From NCBI RefSeq assembly GCF_900102345.1, contig NZ_FNKB01000002.1, positions 310,001 to 374,000 on the forward strand: DNA of 64,000 nt. Reading direction: 5' to 3'. Made by a program: the position numbers and the translations under genes. The notes under the pieces are model-generated. The model did no database searches. It was not told the origin of the DNA and saw only the letters and a program-made list of their open reading frames with translations. Source of the DNA: Leucobacter chromiiresistens. GTDB taxonomy: Bacteria > Actinomycetota > Actinomycetes > Actinomycetales > Microbacteriaceae. Below are positions 43,649 through 54,903 of this stretch, piece by piece; position 1 is the stretch's first letter, and each line of letters opens with the position of its first letter.

Positions 43649-43888
43649 ATGGCGAAGCAGGAGACGGGCGCGCTGTTCGAGGAGAGCTCCCAGGGGGCGG
43701 TCAGTGCGGTCACGGCGATCGTGTTCCTGGTGTCGATCGTGCTGGTGCTGGGCGGGTTCGTCGTCATGAGCTACGGCGTGAACCCGGAGCTCGGCCCCGC
43801 CGAGGTGTGGACCTTCGCCGGCGGCCTCGCCGCGACCACGCTGGGCTTCGCGCTGCCCTTCTCGCTGCTGCCGCTCACGGGCAAGTAG
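43649..43888 (+). CDS. small two-helix membrane protein
   Basis: A 79-residue protein with two hydrophobic helices ([21 protein letters not shown] and [20 protein letters not shown]) and a short charged N-terminus. GAAGGAGAAG precedes ATG 43649. It is 122 bases before ilvD; no family was recognised. Confidence 0.68.
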   Translation: MAKQETGALFEESSQGAVSAVTAIVFLVSIVLVLGGFVVMSYGVNPELGPAEVWTFAGGLAATTLGFALPFSLLPLTGK

Positions 43889-43997
43889 GGCGCGCACCGC
43901 GGAGGCGGGGCCGGGGGAGTCGCTCCTCCGGCCCCGCTCGCGCGTTCGGCCGGTCGTCGTGCGGCTCCGCACGCCGTTCTGCGCATGCGGCAGCCCC

Positions 43998-44003
43998 TAG
44001 AAT
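43998..44003 (+). promoter_or_regulatory. -10 element for leaderless ilvD transcript
   Basis: TAGAAT ends 7 bases before ATG 44011, so transcription would start on or near the start codon. No leader peptide, attenuator or T-box-like structure is seen before ilvD. Confidence 0.5.
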
Positions 44004-44010
44004 GGCGGTT

Positions 44011-45705
44011 ATGGCAGAGATCGACATGAAGCCGCGCAGCCGCGACGTCACCGATGGAATCGAGAAGGCCGCGGCCCGGGGCATGCTCCGCGCGGTCGGC
44101 ATGGGCGACGCCGACTGGGACAAGCCCCAGATCGGCATCGCGAGCTCCTGGAACGAGATCACTCCCTGCAACCTGAGCCTCGACCGGCTCGCGCAGGGGG
44201 CGAAGGAGGGCGTGCACTCGGGCGGCGGGTACCCGCTGCAGTTCGGCACGATCTCCGTCTCCGACGGCATCTCGATGGGCCACGAGGGCATGCACTTCTC
44301 GCTCGTCTCCCGCGAGGTCATCGCCGACTCCGTGGAGACCGTGATGATGGCGGAGCGCCTCGACGGCTCCGTGCTGCTCGCGGGCTGCGACAAATCGCTG
44401 CCCGGCATGCTCATGGCCGCTGCCCGCCTCGACCTCGCATCCGTCTTCCTCTACGCGGGATCGATCGCCCCGGGCTGGGTCAAGCTCACCGACGGCACCG
44501 AGAAGGAGGTCACGATCATCGACGCCTTCGAGGCGGTCGGCGCGTGCAAGGCCGGAACGATGAGCGAGGAGGACCTGAAGCGCATCGAGTGCGCGATCGC
44601 ACCCGGCGAGGGCGCGTGCGGCGGCATGTACACGGCGAACACGATGGCCTCCATCGCCGAGGCGCTCGGCATGAGCCTGCCGGGATCGGCGGCTCCGCCC
44701 AGCGCCGATCGACGCCGCGACTACTTCGCGCACCGCTCCGGAGAGGCCGTGGTCAACATGCTGCGCCTCGGCATCACCGCGCGCGACATCCTGACGAAGC
44801 ACGCGTTCGAGAACGCCATCACGCTGCTCATGGCATACGGCGGGTCGACGAACGCGGTGCTCCACCTCCTGGCGATCGCCCGCGAGGCCGAGGTCGATCT
44901 CACGCTCGAGGACTTCGACCGCATCGGCTCGAAGGTGCCGCACCTCGCCGACATGAAGCCGTTCGGCAAGTTCGTGATGGCCGACATCGACCGCCACGGC
45001 GGCGTGCCGGTCGTGCTCAAGGCGCTGCTCGACGCGGGCCTGCTGCACGGCGACGCGCTCACCGTGACCGGCAAGACGATGGCGGAGAACCTCGCCGAGC
45101 TCGATCCCGACCCCATCGACGGCACGGTGATCCACCACCTCGACGACCCGATCCACGCCACCGGCGGCCTGTCGATCCTGCACGGATCGCTCGCCCCCGA
45201 GGGCGCCGTGGTGAAGACGGCCGGCTTCGACGCCGAGCTGTTCGAGGGCCCGGCCCGCGTCTTCGACCGGGAGCGCGCGGCCATGGACGCGCTCACCGAG
45301 GGGCGCATCGGCAAGGGCGACATCGTCGTGATCCGGTACGAGGGGCCGAAGGGCGGCCCCGGCATGCGCGAGATGCTCGCGATCACCGCCGCCATCAAGG
45401 GCGCGGGACTCGGCAAAGATGTACTACTATTGACGGACGGACGATTCTCAGGCGGCACAACCGGCCTGTGCATCGGCCACATTGCACCGGAGGCGACGGA
45501 CGGCGGTCCGATCGCCCTGGTCCGCGACGGAGACCTGATTCGGGTCGATATCGCCGCACGAACGCTCGATCTGCTGGTAGACCCCTCTGAGCTCGAGGCC
45601 CGACGAGAAAACTGGGCCCCGCTTCCCCCGCGGTACACGCGCGGCGTGCTGGCGAAGTACGCGAAGCTCGTCAAGTCGGCGTCACACGGCGCCGTCACCG
45701 GCTGA
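44011..45705 (+). CDS. ilvD: dihydroxy-acid dehydratase
   Basis: A 564-residue Fe-S dehydratase for the third common step of valine, isoleucine and leucine synthesis. Cluster cysteines are seen in ITPCN (Cys53), [10 protein letters not shown] (Cys126) and [12 protein letters not shown] (Cys203). The 45415-45612 section ([14 protein letters not shown] onward) uses codons rare elsewhere in the window (GTA, CTA, CTA, TTG, TCA, CGA) although the protein is normal. It heads ilvD-B-N-C on one strand. Confidence 0.96.
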   Translation: MAEIDMKPRSRDVTDGIEKAAARGMLRAVGMGDADWDKPQIGIASSWNEITPCNLSLDRLAQGAKEGVHSGGGYPLQFGTISVSDGISMGHEGMHFSLVSREVIADSVETVMMAERLDGSVLLAGCDKSLPGMLMAAARLDLASVFLYAGSIAPGWVKLTDGTEKEVTIIDAFEAVGACKAGTMSEEDLKRIECAIAPGEGACGGMYTANTMASIAEALGMSLPGSAAPPSADRRRDYFAHRSGEAVVNMLRLGITARDILTKHAFENAITLLMAYGGSTNAVLHLLAIAREAEVDLTLEDFDRIGSKVPHLADMKPFGKFVMADIDRHGGVPVVLKALLDAGLLHGDALTVTGKTMAENLAELDPDPIDGTVIHHLDDPIHATGGLSILHGSLAPEGAVVKTAGFDAELFEGPARVFDRERAAMDALTEGRIGKGDIVVIRYEGPKGGPGMREMLAITAAIKGAGLGKDVLLLTDGRFSGGTTGLCIGHIAPEATDGGPIALVRDGDLIRVDIAARTLDLLVDPSELEARRENWAPLPPRYTRGVLAKYAKLVKSASHGAVTG

Positions 45706-45786
45706 GCCGGAAGACGCGCGCACGGCACGCCGTCGGCCGAACACGGCCGCGTTCCGCGATATCACCTCCGATCACGAAAGCTGGAC

Positions 45787-47583
45787 ATGAACTCGGAATC
45801 GAGTGCACTCCCATCACCACACGCGGCTCGGCGCGGCGAGCGGATGACCGGCGCGCAGGCCGTCGTCCGCAGCCTCGAGGCGCTCGGCGTGACCGACGTC
45901 TTCGGGCTGCCCGGCGGCGCGGTGCTGCCGCTCTACGACGCTCTGATGGACGCCCAGAAGCTCCGCCACGTGCTCGTGCGGCACGAGCAGGGCGGCGGCC
46001 ACGCCGCCGAGGGCTTCGCCACGGCTAGCAACACCGTCGGCGTCTGCATCGCCACGTCGGGGCCCGGCGCGACGAACCTCGTCACCGCCATCGCCGACGC
46101 CTACATGGACTCCGTGCCGCTGCTCGCGATCACCGGGCAGGTCTACTCGCACCTCATGGGCACAGATGCGTTCCAGGAGGCCGACATCGTGGGCATCACG
46201 ATGCCCATCACCAAGCACTCCTTCCTCGTGAAGCGCGCGGAGGACGTGCCCGAGGCCATCGCGGCGGCGTACTACCTCGCGTCGACCGGTCGACCCGGCC
46301 CCGTGCTCGTCGACATCACGAAGGACGCCCAGGAGGCGGAGTTCGACTTCGTCTGGGGCGAGCGAGCCGACCTGGCCGGGTACCGTCCCATCACGAAGGC
46401 CAACAGCAAGCAGATCCAGGCCGCGGCCGATCTGATCGCCGACGCCAAGCGCCCCGTGTTCTACGTGGGCGGCGGAGTGGTGCGCGCCGGAGCCGCCGAG
46501 GAGCTGCTGCAGCTCGTCGAGCTCGTGGGCGCGCCCGTCGTCACCACGCTCACCGCGCGCGGCGTCTTCCCCGACTCGCACGCGCAGCACCTCGGCATGC
46601 CGGGCATGCACGGCACCGTGCCCGCGGTGCTCGCCCTCCAGGAGGCCGACCTGCTGATCACCCTCGGCGCGCGCTTCGATGATCGCGTCACCGGCAAGGC
46701 GGCGCTGTTCGCCCCGCACGCGAAGGTGATCCACGCCGACATCGATCCCGCCGAGATCGGCAAGATCCGTGCCGCCGACGTGCCGATCGTGGGTGATGCC
46801 GCCGAGGTGATCGCCGACCTGATCGCCGCGATGTCGACCGCGCAGGTCAGCCGCGAGTGCGCGAACATCAGCCCGTGGTGGGAGCGGCTGCGCGGGCTGC
46901 AGCAGAAGTTCCCCCTCGGGCACCAGCCGACGAGCGACGGGCTCCTCTCCCCGCAGCAGGTCATCCAGCGCATCGGCGAGCTCACCGGGCCGGAGGGCGT
47001 CTACGCCGCCGGCGTCGGCCAGCACCAGATGTGGGCCGCGCAGTTCATCTCGTACGAACGCCCCGGATCCTGGCTGAACTCGGGCGGCGCGGGCACGATG
47101 GGCTACGCCGTGCCCGCGGCGATGGGCGCCAAGGTGGCGGAGCCCGACCGCGTCGTCTGGGCCATCGACGGCGACGGCTGCTTCCAGATGACCAATCAGG
47201 AGCTCGCGACCTGCGTGGTGAACAACATCCCCATCAAGGTCGCCGTCATCAACAACTCCTCGCTCGGCATGGTGCGTCAGTGGCAGACGCTGATCTACAA
47301 CGGCCGGTACTCGAACACCGAGCTCAACACGGGGCACGGATCGCAGCGCGTTCCCGACTTCGTGAAGCTCGGAGAGGCCTACGGCTGCCTCGCCATCCGC
47401 GTCGAGCGCGAGGATCAGATCGACGAGGCGATCCAGCTCGCCCTCGCCACCAACGATCGCCCCGTCGTCATCGACTTCGTCGTGAGCGCGGACGCGATGG
47501 TCTGGCCGATGGTGCGGCAGGGCACCTCGAACAGCGACATCCAATACGCACTCGAACACAGCCCCGAGTGGGAGGCAGAGTAA
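45787..47583 (+). CDS. ilvB: acetolactate synthase large subunit
   Basis: A 598-residue ThDP enzyme making acetolactate or acetohydroxybutyrate. The catalytic Glu is in [18 protein letters not shown]/central-domain blocks are [14 protein letters not shown] and [11 protein letters not shown], and the ThDP motif is [12 protein letters not shown] with [15 protein letters not shown] 45787 or ATG 45844 ([15 protein letters not shown]) are both possible. It ends 2 bases before ilvN. Confidence 0.97.
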   Translation: MNSESSALPSPHAARRGERMTGAQAVVRSLEALGVTDVFGLPGGAVLPLYDALMDAQKLRHVLVRHEQGGGHAAEGFATASNTVGVCIATSGPGATNLVTAIADAYMDSVPLLAITGQVYSHLMGTDAFQEADIVGITMPITKHSFLVKRAEDVPEAIAAAYYLASTGRPGPVLVDITKDAQEAEFDFVWGERADLAGYRPITKANSKQIQAAADLIADAKRPVFYVGGGVVRAGAAEELLQLVELVGAPVVTTLTARGVFPDSHAQHLGMPGMHGTVPAVLALQEADLLITLGARFDDRVTGKAALFAPHAKVIHADIDPAEIGKIRAADVPIVGDAAEVIADLIAAMSTAQVSRECANISPWWERLRGLQQKFPLGHQPTSDGLLSPQQVIQRIGELTGPEGVYAAGVGQHQMWAAQFISYERPGSWLNSGGAGTMGYAVPAAMGAKVAEPDRVVWAIDGDGCFQMTNQELATCVVNNIPIKVAVINNSSLGMVRQWQTLIYNGRYSNTELNTGHGSQRVPDFVKLGEAYGCLAIRVEREDQIDEAIQLALATNDRPVVIDFVVSADAMVWPMVRQGTSNSDIQYALEHSPEWEAE

Positions 47584-47585
47584 CC

Positions 47586-48074
47586 ATGAGCCGTCGCGTG
47601 CTGAGCCTCCTCGTCGAGGACAAGCCGGGTCTGCTGACCCGCGTCGCCGGGCTGTTCGCCCGCCGCAGTTTCAACATCGAATCGCTCGCGGTCGGCCCGA
47701 CCGAGATGCGCGGCCTCTCGCGCATCACCGTCGTCGTCGATCAGGACGACGTGCTGCTCGAGCAGGTCACGAAACAGCTCAACAAGCTCGTCAACGTCAT
47801 CAAGATCGTCGAGCTGGACGGCGCCGCCTCGGTGCAGCGCGAGCACGTGCTCATCAAGGTGCGCGCCGACAACCAGTCGCGATCCCACGTGCTCGAGGCG
47901 GTCACCCTGTTCCGCGCACGCGTCGTCGACGTCGTGCCCGACGCCCTCACCATCGAGGTGACGGGCGACCGCGGCAAGATCGACGCCTTCCTGAAGGTGC
48001 TCGAGCCCTACGGCATCAAGGAGATCGCGCAGTCCGGCCTCATCGCCATGGGACGCGGGTCGAAGTCGATCACC

Positions 48075-48095
<21 letters not shown>
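47586..48095 (+). CDS. ilvN: acetolactate synthase small subunit
   Basis: A 169-residue regulatory subunit. The N-terminal ACT domain (VLSLLVEDKPGLLTRVAGLFARRSFNIESLAVG) binds valine for feedback inhibition and activates IlvB; the C-terminal half is the dimerising domain ending RVFKN. ATG 47586 is 2 bases after the ilvB stop. Its stop codon lies inside a 23-base tandem duplication. Confidence 0.96.
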
Positions 48096-49202
<1,107 letters not shown>

Positions 49203-49217
49203 TCTGATCGCGAATCG

Positions 49218-49251
49218 AACGCCCGCCGGGGGAGTCCTCCCGGTGGGCGTT
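49218..49251 (+). terminator. ilvC terminator
   Basis: AACGCCCGCCGGG pairs with CCCGGTGGGCGTT (one G-T pair) around an 8-base loop and is followed by TCTGCT. It lies 16 bases after ilvC. Confidence 0.75.
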
Positions 49252-49349
49252 CTGCTGTGCGGGGCGCGGCCGGGGCGGGGCCGGGCGGGGCGATCGGGTG
49301 CGGGATCGCGCACCCCCTCCGGCGCTCACCTGCGGTGCGCCGCCCAGGT

Positions 49350-51977
49350 TCACGGGGTCGAGGCGCGCTTCGTGCGGGCGGTGGCGGGCGCCGACCAGGG
49401 ATCCTCGGGCCACGGGTGCTTCGGGTACCGGCCCCGCATCTCCTTGCGCACCTGCTGATACGGGCCGTTCCAGAACGACTCGAGGTCGTCGGTGACGGCG
49501 AGCGGCCTCCGCGCCGGCGAGAGCAGGTGGAAGAGCACGGGAACGCGCCCGTCGACGAGCGCCGGCGTGCGGGCGAGCCCGAACACCTCCTGCAGCTTCA
49601 CGGCGACGATCGGCCGCTCCGCTCCGGTGCCGGGCTCCGGGTAGACGATGCGCGCACTGCCGCCCGACGGCACGGCCAGTCGCTCGGGGGCGAGCTGCTC
49701 GAATCGAGCCGCGTCGGGCCAGGGGAGCAGGCGCCGGAGTGCGGTGGCGAGATCGAGGGAGCGGAGCGCTGAGCCGCCCGAGAACCGCTCCACGTCGGGG
49801 CCCAGCCACGCCTCCAGGTCGTCGATCAGTGCGGCGTCGCCCACGTCGGGCCAGGGCGAGCCGAGCTCGGCGTGCAGCAGCGCGAGTCGTGCGCGCAGGC
49901 CCCGGGCCGGCTCGGACCAGGGCAGCGAGGCGAGCCCCTCATCTCGGAGCATCAGCGCGATGGCGGGCGCGGTATCCGCAGCGCTCGCGGCGACCGGTGT
50001 CGAACTCAGCAGGATCGCGCCCAGCCGCCGCTCCTGCCGCACCTGCACGCGGCCCTGGGCGATGCGCGCCGCACGTCTGTCGGTGCGCAGCGCCGCCCCG
50101 AACCGCAGCGCGTCGTCCTCGCGCAGCGCGGCGGCGAGACGGACGACGGCGCCCGTGCCGTCGGCGGCGCGACCGTCGGCCCGCTGCACCTCGCGCACCG
50201 CGATCCAGCTCGACGCGAGCAGCGGGCTGCCCTCGGGCAGCGCGGCCCGCGTGCCGCTCGCGAGGAGGTAGGCGCGGGAGCCCGCGTCGACTCTGCGCGC
50301 GATCCACTCGGGGCGTGCGAGCGCGACCACCGCGCCCGGCTCGACAGCGCCGGGCGCATCGCGCCGCCGCGCGTCGCCGCCTGTCTCGTGCCGCCGCGCA
50401 TCGCCGCCCGCATGCGCCGCCGCGATGCGGAGCAGCCGCCGCGCCTCACCGCGCCAGCGCCCCGCCCTGGGCGCGCGGCCTGCTCGCAGCTCGGCGAGCA
50501 CTCGCGCGAGATCCGAGCCCGGGTCGCGGAAGTCGCCCGATATCGCGGCGACGACCTCCGCGACACCGCTCGCATCGCCCAGCTCGGCGCAGCCCGCGAG
50601 CAGGGCGCGCGCCTCCCGCGCGCCGACCGGCAACGGCGCGACGCGCCTGCCGAGGGCGGTGATGCCGCCCGCTGCGTCCACGAGCTCGAGCGCCCGCAGC
50701 ACTCCCTCGGCCTCGTGCATCGCCGGCTCCGGCGGGCGGGTCAGCAGGGCCAGCCCATCGCCGCGCGGCGTGCCCCAGGCGGCGAGCAGCAGTGCCGCAT
50801 CGGTGAGGTCGGCCGAGGCGATCTCGGGCGGGGCGTCGGCCGGCACGCGCGCGAAGTCGCCCTCCGAGTAGGCGCGGACGGCGCGTCCCGGGCCGAGCCG
50901 GGCTGCGCGGCCCGCGCGCTGCACGGCGCTCGCGCGGGAGGCGCTCACCGTGACGAGACCGGTCATGCTGCGCGCCTGATCCCGGCGCACCTCTCGAGCG
51001 AGGCCCGCGTCGACGACGAGTCGCACGCCGGGCACCGTGAGCGAACTCTCGGCCAGCGACGTGCTCACGACGATGCGGGGCGGATCACCCGGGGCGGCAC
51101 CGCGCACCGCGCGATCCTGCTCGCGGGCGTCCAACCGGCCGTGCAGTGCGAGCACCTCGACCCCGCCGCCGATCGCGTCGACCCGCGCGCGCAGCAGGCG
51201 CACCAGTTCGTCGACCTCGCGCCCCCCCGGCACGAACACCAGCGCGTCGCACCCATCGACGCGCTGCGCCTCCGCGGCGACCGCTGCGAGGTGCGCGAGG
51301 AACTCGCGGGTGACCCCGCGCTCGTCGAGCCTCGGATGCTCGCACGGGGCGTACTCGACCCGGAGCGGATGGAGCGCCGAGGGCACCTCGACGATCGGGG
51401 CGGGGGCGCCTGCAGCGCCGAGCAGATCGGCGACGCGCTGCGCGTTCAGCGTGGCCGACATCGCCACGACGATGAGATCGTCGCGCAGCTCTCGCACCTC
51501 CGCGAGCATGCCGAGCAGCAGGTCGCCGTCGACGGAGCGCTCGTGCACCTCGTCGAGGATCACGGCCCCCACGCCCGGCAGGTCGGGCTCCGCGAGCAGG
51601 CGGCGCAGCAGCACGCCGGGGGTGAGGGCCTCGAGCCGATGACCGGGATCGAGCACGCGCTCACCGCGCACCGTGAACCCCACGGTGCCGCCGACGGGGG
51701 AGCCGTCGAGGTGCGCGATGCGCGCTGCCGCGGCGCGCACGGCCACGCGCCGCGGCTGCGTGAGCAGCACGGTCGGTGCGCCGGCGCCCGGAGTCGCACC
51801 CGACGTGCGGGCGAGCAGCAGGTTCGCGACGAGCGGCGGCACGAAGGTCGTCTTCCCGGTGCCCGGCGGCGCGGTGACCACGGCGGCGCCCGCACCCGCG
51901 GCGCGCTCGATCGCGTCGGCCGCGTCGGCGACCACGAGGCCGGCGCCGATCGCGGCGAGATCGAAGCGATGCGGCAT
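49350..51977 (-). CDS. hrpB: ATP-dependent helicase HrpB
   Basis: An 875-residue DEAH/RHA-family helicase: Walker A APPGTGKTT (36-44), DEVHERSVD (142-150), MSATLNAQRV, a helicase C domain with VALHGRLDAREQDRAVR-like LHGRLDAREQ and STSLAESSLTVPGVRLVVDAG, QRAGRAARLGPG, then the HrpB C-terminal domain (AVKLQEVFGL, VPVLFHLLSPARRPLAVTDDLESFWNGPYQQVRKEMRGRYPKHPWPEDP in sequence). Its cellular role is unclear in most bacteria. It is the sole gene on this strand here. Confidence 0.93.
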   Translation of the reverse strand: MPHRFDLAAIGAGLVVADAADAIERAAGAGAAVVTAPPGTGKTTFVPPLVANLLLARTSGATPGAGAPTVLLTQPRRVAVRAAAARIAHLDGSPVGGTVGFTVRGERVLDPGHRLEALTPGVLLRRLLAEPDLPGVGAVILDEVHERSVDGDLLLGMLAEVRELRDDLIVVAMSATLNAQRVADLLGAAGAPAPIVEVPSALHPLRVEYAPCEHPRLDERGVTREFLAHLAAVAAEAQRVDGCDALVFVPGGREVDELVRLLRARVDAIGGGVEVLALHGRLDAREQDRAVRGAAPGDPPRIVVSTSLAESSLTVPGVRLVVDAGLAREVRRDQARSMTGLVTVSASRASAVQRAGRAARLGPGRAVRAYSEGDFARVPADAPPEIASADLTDAALLLAAWGTPRGDGLALLTRPPEPAMHEAEGVLRALELVDAAGGITALGRRVAPLPVGAREARALLAGCAELGDASGVAEVVAAISGDFRDPGSDLARVLAELRAGRAPRAGRWRGEARRLLRIAAAHAGGDARRHETGGDARRRDAPGAVEPGAVVALARPEWIARRVDAGSRAYLLASGTRAALPEGSPLLASSWIAVREVQRADGRAADGTGAVVRLAAALREDDALRFGAALRTDRRAARIAQGRVQVRQERRLGAILLSSTPVAASAADTAPAIALMLRDEGLASLPWSEPARGLRARLALLHAELGSPWPDVGDAALIDDLEAWLGPDVERFSGGSALRSLDLATALRRLLPWPDAARFEQLAPERLAVPSGGSARIVYPEPGTGAERPIVAVKLQEVFGLARTPALVDGRVPVLFHLLSPARRPLAVTDDLESFWNGPYQQVRKEMRGRYPKHPWPEDPWSAPATARTKRASTP

Positions 51978-52071
51978 CGCTCCAGTCTAGAAGCCGCGGC
52001 AGGCGGAGGGGCGCGCTCGGCGCCCGCCGCTTTCGGCGGTCTCCGAGTCGCGGACCGATACCCTGGATCCC

Positions 52072-52668
52072 ATGAAGCAGAAGCCGGGCCGCGCGCCGCG
52101 GGAACCTCGGGAGAGCTCGCTCGCGAGCGGATGGACCGTCGAAGGCGAGGCGGCGCCCGTCGCCGCTCCGGCCGACGCGCCCCTCGGCGCGGAGCCGTTG
52201 CGGCCGGGGCCGCACGCCGGGCCCGTTGCGGCCGCCGCGTCAGTCGCGACGCCACGCTCCGAGGGCGCCGGCACGCCCTCGCCCTCGCCGTCGCTCGCGG
52301 GCGAGACGCGTGACGCGGAGCTCGAAGCAGAGCTTGAAGCGGAGCGCGACGAGCGCCCGCAGATGTCGAACGGCGCGCTCGTGGTGCTCGGCGTCTTCGG
52401 CGGGCTGTACCTGCTCTACACGTGGGGCTGGTTCATCATCGCCCAGGCCTACTCGGGCAACAACGCGGTCACCGCGGCGGGCAGCGGGCTCATCGGCGGC
52501 GTGCTGCAGCAGATCGTGTTCTGGGCCGCGCCGCTCGCGGCGCCGCTCTGGTTCTTCACGGCGCTGGCGCTGAGTCGCGGGGGGCGCACGAAGCGCCTCG
52601 CGATCCTGCTGCTCGTCGGAGCGGTCGTACTCGTGCCGCTGCCGATGCTGATCGCGAGAGGGGCCTGA
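52072..52668 (+). CDS. membrane protein with disordered N-terminal half
   Basis: A 198-residue protein. Residues 1-95 are Ala/Pro/Glu-rich and probably disordered (ELEAELEAERDERP near the end); residues 100-198 have three to four helices (ALVVLGVFGGLYLLYTWGWFIIAQA, GVLQQIVFWAAPLAAPLWFFTALAL, LAILLLVGAVVLVPLPML). TACCCT ends 7 bases before ATG 52072, so it may be leaderless. No family role was recognised. The next gene follows by 3 bases. Confidence 0.72.
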   Translation: MKQKPGRAPREPRESSLASGWTVEGEAAPVAAPADAPLGAEPLRPGPHAGPVAAAASVATPRSEGAGTPSPSPSLAGETRDAELEAELEAERDERPQMSNGALVVLGVFGGLYLLYTWGWFIIAQAYSGNNAVTAAGSGLIGGVLQQIVFWAAPLAAPLWFFTALALSRGGRTKRLAILLLVGAVVLVPLPMLIARGA

Positions 52669-52671
52669 GCG

Positions 52672-52992
52672 GTGGTGAAACTCATTGCGTCGTGGACTGC
52701 CGGGCTGCTGCTCGGCCTGCTGTACCTCTACGCGGTCGTCGCCGGCATCGGCAACTTCGTCGGGCTCGTCGGGTTGAGCGAGGCGCTCGGCACCGGCCTG
52801 TCGGGCTCCGGGCGGCTCTGGCTCATCGTCGGCATCGCGATGCCGGTGGTCGCGCTCGCGGCGGCGCTGCTGCTCGGGCGGGGCCGTGGGGCGGGCAGTC
52901 GGATCCTGCTGCTCGCCGCAGGGGTCGCGCTGGTCGCCGCGTGGCAGATCGACCTCATGCACGTCATTCCCGAGTCGTCATATTTCGCATAG
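52672..52992 (+). CDS. small membrane protein
   Basis: A 106-residue protein with three hydrophobic helices (WTAGLLLGLLYLYAVVAGIGNFVGL, LWLIVGIAMPVVALAAALLLG, ILLLAAGVALVAAWQI). GTG 52672 or the next codon GTG can initiate. It is probably co-transcribed with the preceding membrane protein. No family role was recognised. Confidence 0.7.
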   Translation: MVKLIASWTAGLLLGLLYLYAVVAGIGNFVGLVGLSEALGTGLSGSGRLWLIVGIAMPVVALAAALLLGRGRGAGSRILLLAAGVALVAAWQIDLMHVIPESSYFA

Positions 52993-53018
52993 CCGGGAGC
53001 GGGCGATCCGGGCGGGGC

Positions 53019-53024
53019 TAGACT
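53019..53024 (+). promoter_or_regulatory. predicted -10 element for serA
   Basis: TAGACT, 58 bases before the serA ATG, is a good -10 match. The -35 is not obvious. Confidence 0.35.
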
Positions 53025-53081
53025 GGTGACCTGCGTGCGCTGCGCGTATTGTCCTCGTTTTCAACCCGAAGGATCTGCTTG

Positions 53082-54674
53082 ATGTCTGCGCCGGTCGTGC
53101 TGATCGCCGAACAACTTTCGCCCGCAACCATCGCCGCTCTCGGCCCCGACTTCGAGGTGGTGCACGTCGACGGCACCGACCGCGACGCGCTGCGCTCGGC
53201 GCTCGGCACCGCGGATGCGGTGCTCGTCCGCTCCGCCACGCAGATCGACGCTGAGGCGCTCGGCTGGGCGCCGAAGCTCAAGGTCGTCGCCCGCGCGGGC
53301 GTCGGTCTCGACAACGTCGACATCAAGGCTGCGACGCAGGCCGGGGTCATGGTGGTCAATGCGCCGACCTCGAACATCATCAGCGCCGCCGAGCTGACGG
53401 TCGCGCACATCCTCGGGCTCGCCCGCCACCTGCCGCGCGCCCATCAGTCGCTGGCTGCGGGGGAGTGGAAGCGCTCCGCGTTCACGGGCATCGAACTCTT
53501 CGAGAAGACCGTCGGCATCATCGGGCTCGGGCGCATCGGCGCCCTCATCGCCGAGCGCCTCCGCGGCTTCGGCGTCGAGCTCATCGCCTACGATCCGTAC
53601 ATCACGGCGGCCCGCGCCCAGCAGCTCGGTGTGCAGCTCGTCTCCCTCGACGAGCTCGTGGAGCGCGCCGACTTCCTGACGATCCACATGCCGCGCACGC
53701 CCGAGACGCTCGGCATGATCGGCGCGGAGCAGCTGCGCGCGATGAAGCCGACCGCGTACGTGGTCAACGTGGCGCGCGGCGGACTGATCGACGAGGATGC
53801 GCTGGCCGAGGCCCTGGCCGCGGGCGAGATCGCGGGCGCCGCGCTCGACGTCTTCGTGCAGGAGCCGCCGGCGGACACGCGTCTCACCGGGCTGCCGAAC
53901 GTCAACGTCACCCCGCACCTCGGCGCGTCCACGGACGAGGCGCAGGAGAAAGCGGGTGTCTCGGTCGCGAAGTCCGTGCGCCTCGCCCTCGCCGGCGACC
54001 TCGTGCCCGACGCGGTGAACGTGGCCGGCGGCGCGATCGACGAGTACGTGCGCCCCGGTCTGCCGCTCACGGAAAAGCTCGGTCAGGTCTTCGCGGGGCT
54101 CGCCGACGGCGCGATCGCCTCGGTCGACATCGAGGTGCACGGCGAGCTCGCCGACCACGACGTGCAGGCGCTGCGCCTCGCCGGGCTCAAGGGCCTGTTC
54201 TCGAAGGTCGTCAGCGAGCCGGTGTCGTACGTCAACGCACCCCTCCTCGCCGACCAGCGCAACATCGACGTACGGTTCTCCGTCGATGCGCAGTCGGAGA
54301 GCTACCGCAACGTCATCACGATTCGCGGCGCGCTCACCGACGGCACGCCCATCTCGGTCTCGGGCACCCTCACGGGCCCGAAGCAGGTGGAGAAGATCGT
54401 CGAGATCAACGGGTACGAGGTCGAGCTGCCGATCCCCGAGCACCTGATCGTCTTCAGCTACGTCGACCGCCCGGGCATCGTCGCGACCTACGGCGGCGTG
54501 CTCGGTGAGGCGGGCGTGAACATCGCGGGCCTGCAGATCGCACGCGACGAGAAGCGCGGCACCGCCCTGTCGGTGCTCTCCGTGGACGCGCCCGTCGAGG
54601 ACGCGCTCATCGGAGCGCTCCGCGGCGCCATCGGTGCGGAGAGCATGCACACGATCGACATCGACGCGCTGTAG
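53082..54674 (+). CDS. serA: D-3-phosphoglycerate dehydrogenase
   Basis: A 530-residue type 1 SerA: catalytic/NAD domain with GLGRIG (148-153), ARGGLIDEDAL, and catalytic His279 in VTPHLGAST; then the intervening ASB domain and a C-terminal ACT domain (HLIVFSYVDRPGIVATYGGVLGEAGVNIAGLQIAR) that binds serine for feedback control. GAAGGATC precedes ATG 53082; the 11-codon longer reading has no ribosome site. First step of serine synthesis. Confidence 0.97.
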   Translation: MSAPVVLIAEQLSPATIAALGPDFEVVHVDGTDRDALRSALGTADAVLVRSATQIDAEALGWAPKLKVVARAGVGLDNVDIKAATQAGVMVVNAPTSNIISAAELTVAHILGLARHLPRAHQSLAAGEWKRSAFTGIELFEKTVGIIGLGRIGALIAERLRGFGVELIAYDPYITAARAQQLGVQLVSLDELVERADFLTIHMPRTPETLGMIGAEQLRAMKPTAYVVNVARGGLIDEDALAEALAAGEIAGAALDVFVQEPPADTRLTGLPNVNVTPHLGASTDEAQEKAGVSVAKSVRLALAGDLVPDAVNVAGGAIDEYVRPGLPLTEKLGQVFAGLADGAIASVDIEVHGELADHDVQALRLAGLKGLFSKVVSEPVSYVNAPLLADQRNIDVRFSVDAQSESYRNVITIRGALTDGTPISVSGTLTGPKQVEKIVEINGYEVELPIPEHLIVFSYVDRPGIVATYGGVLGEAGVNIAGLQIARDEKRGTALSVLSVDAPVEDALIGALRGAIGAESMHTIDIDAL

Positions 54675-54685
54675 GCGTCGGACCT

Positions 54686-54722
54686 CGAAGCCCCTTCCGA
54701 GATCCCCGCGGGAGGGGCTTCG
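54686..54722 (+). terminator. serA terminator
   Basis: CGAAGCCCCT pairs with AGGGGCTTCG, with inner TCC/GGG and a short loop. It starts 12 bases after the serA stop. Confidence 0.7.
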
Positions 54723-54840
54723 CGCTGGGCGCCGCGTGCTGCGCGCCGCCTCGCGCAGGAGATCCCGCCTCGTGCAGGTGCGATCGGCGGATTCCTCCCT
54801 GCATGGCGCCGGATCCCCTGTCTGAAGCGCGGCGCTCGGC

Positions 54841-54880
54841 GCGCGGCGCGCGGGCGCGCGGGCGCGCGGCGCGCGGCCCG
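54841..54880. repeat. alternating GC low-complexity tract
   Basis: About 40 bases of CG/GC alternation (GCGCGGCGCGCGGGCGCGCG type) in the 229-base gap after serA, followed by two copies of a CCGCTACCGC motif, one of which contains the stop codon of the GntR gene. It could form left-handed DNA; nothing else is visible. Confidence 0.6.
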
Positions 54881-54903
54881 CCGCTACCGCGGCCGACCCG
54901 CCG

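Noticed and set aside
45706..45786. Attenuator or T-box before ilvB
   Set aside because: The 81-base gap has no leader peptide rich in Val/Leu/Ile codons and no terminator hairpin.
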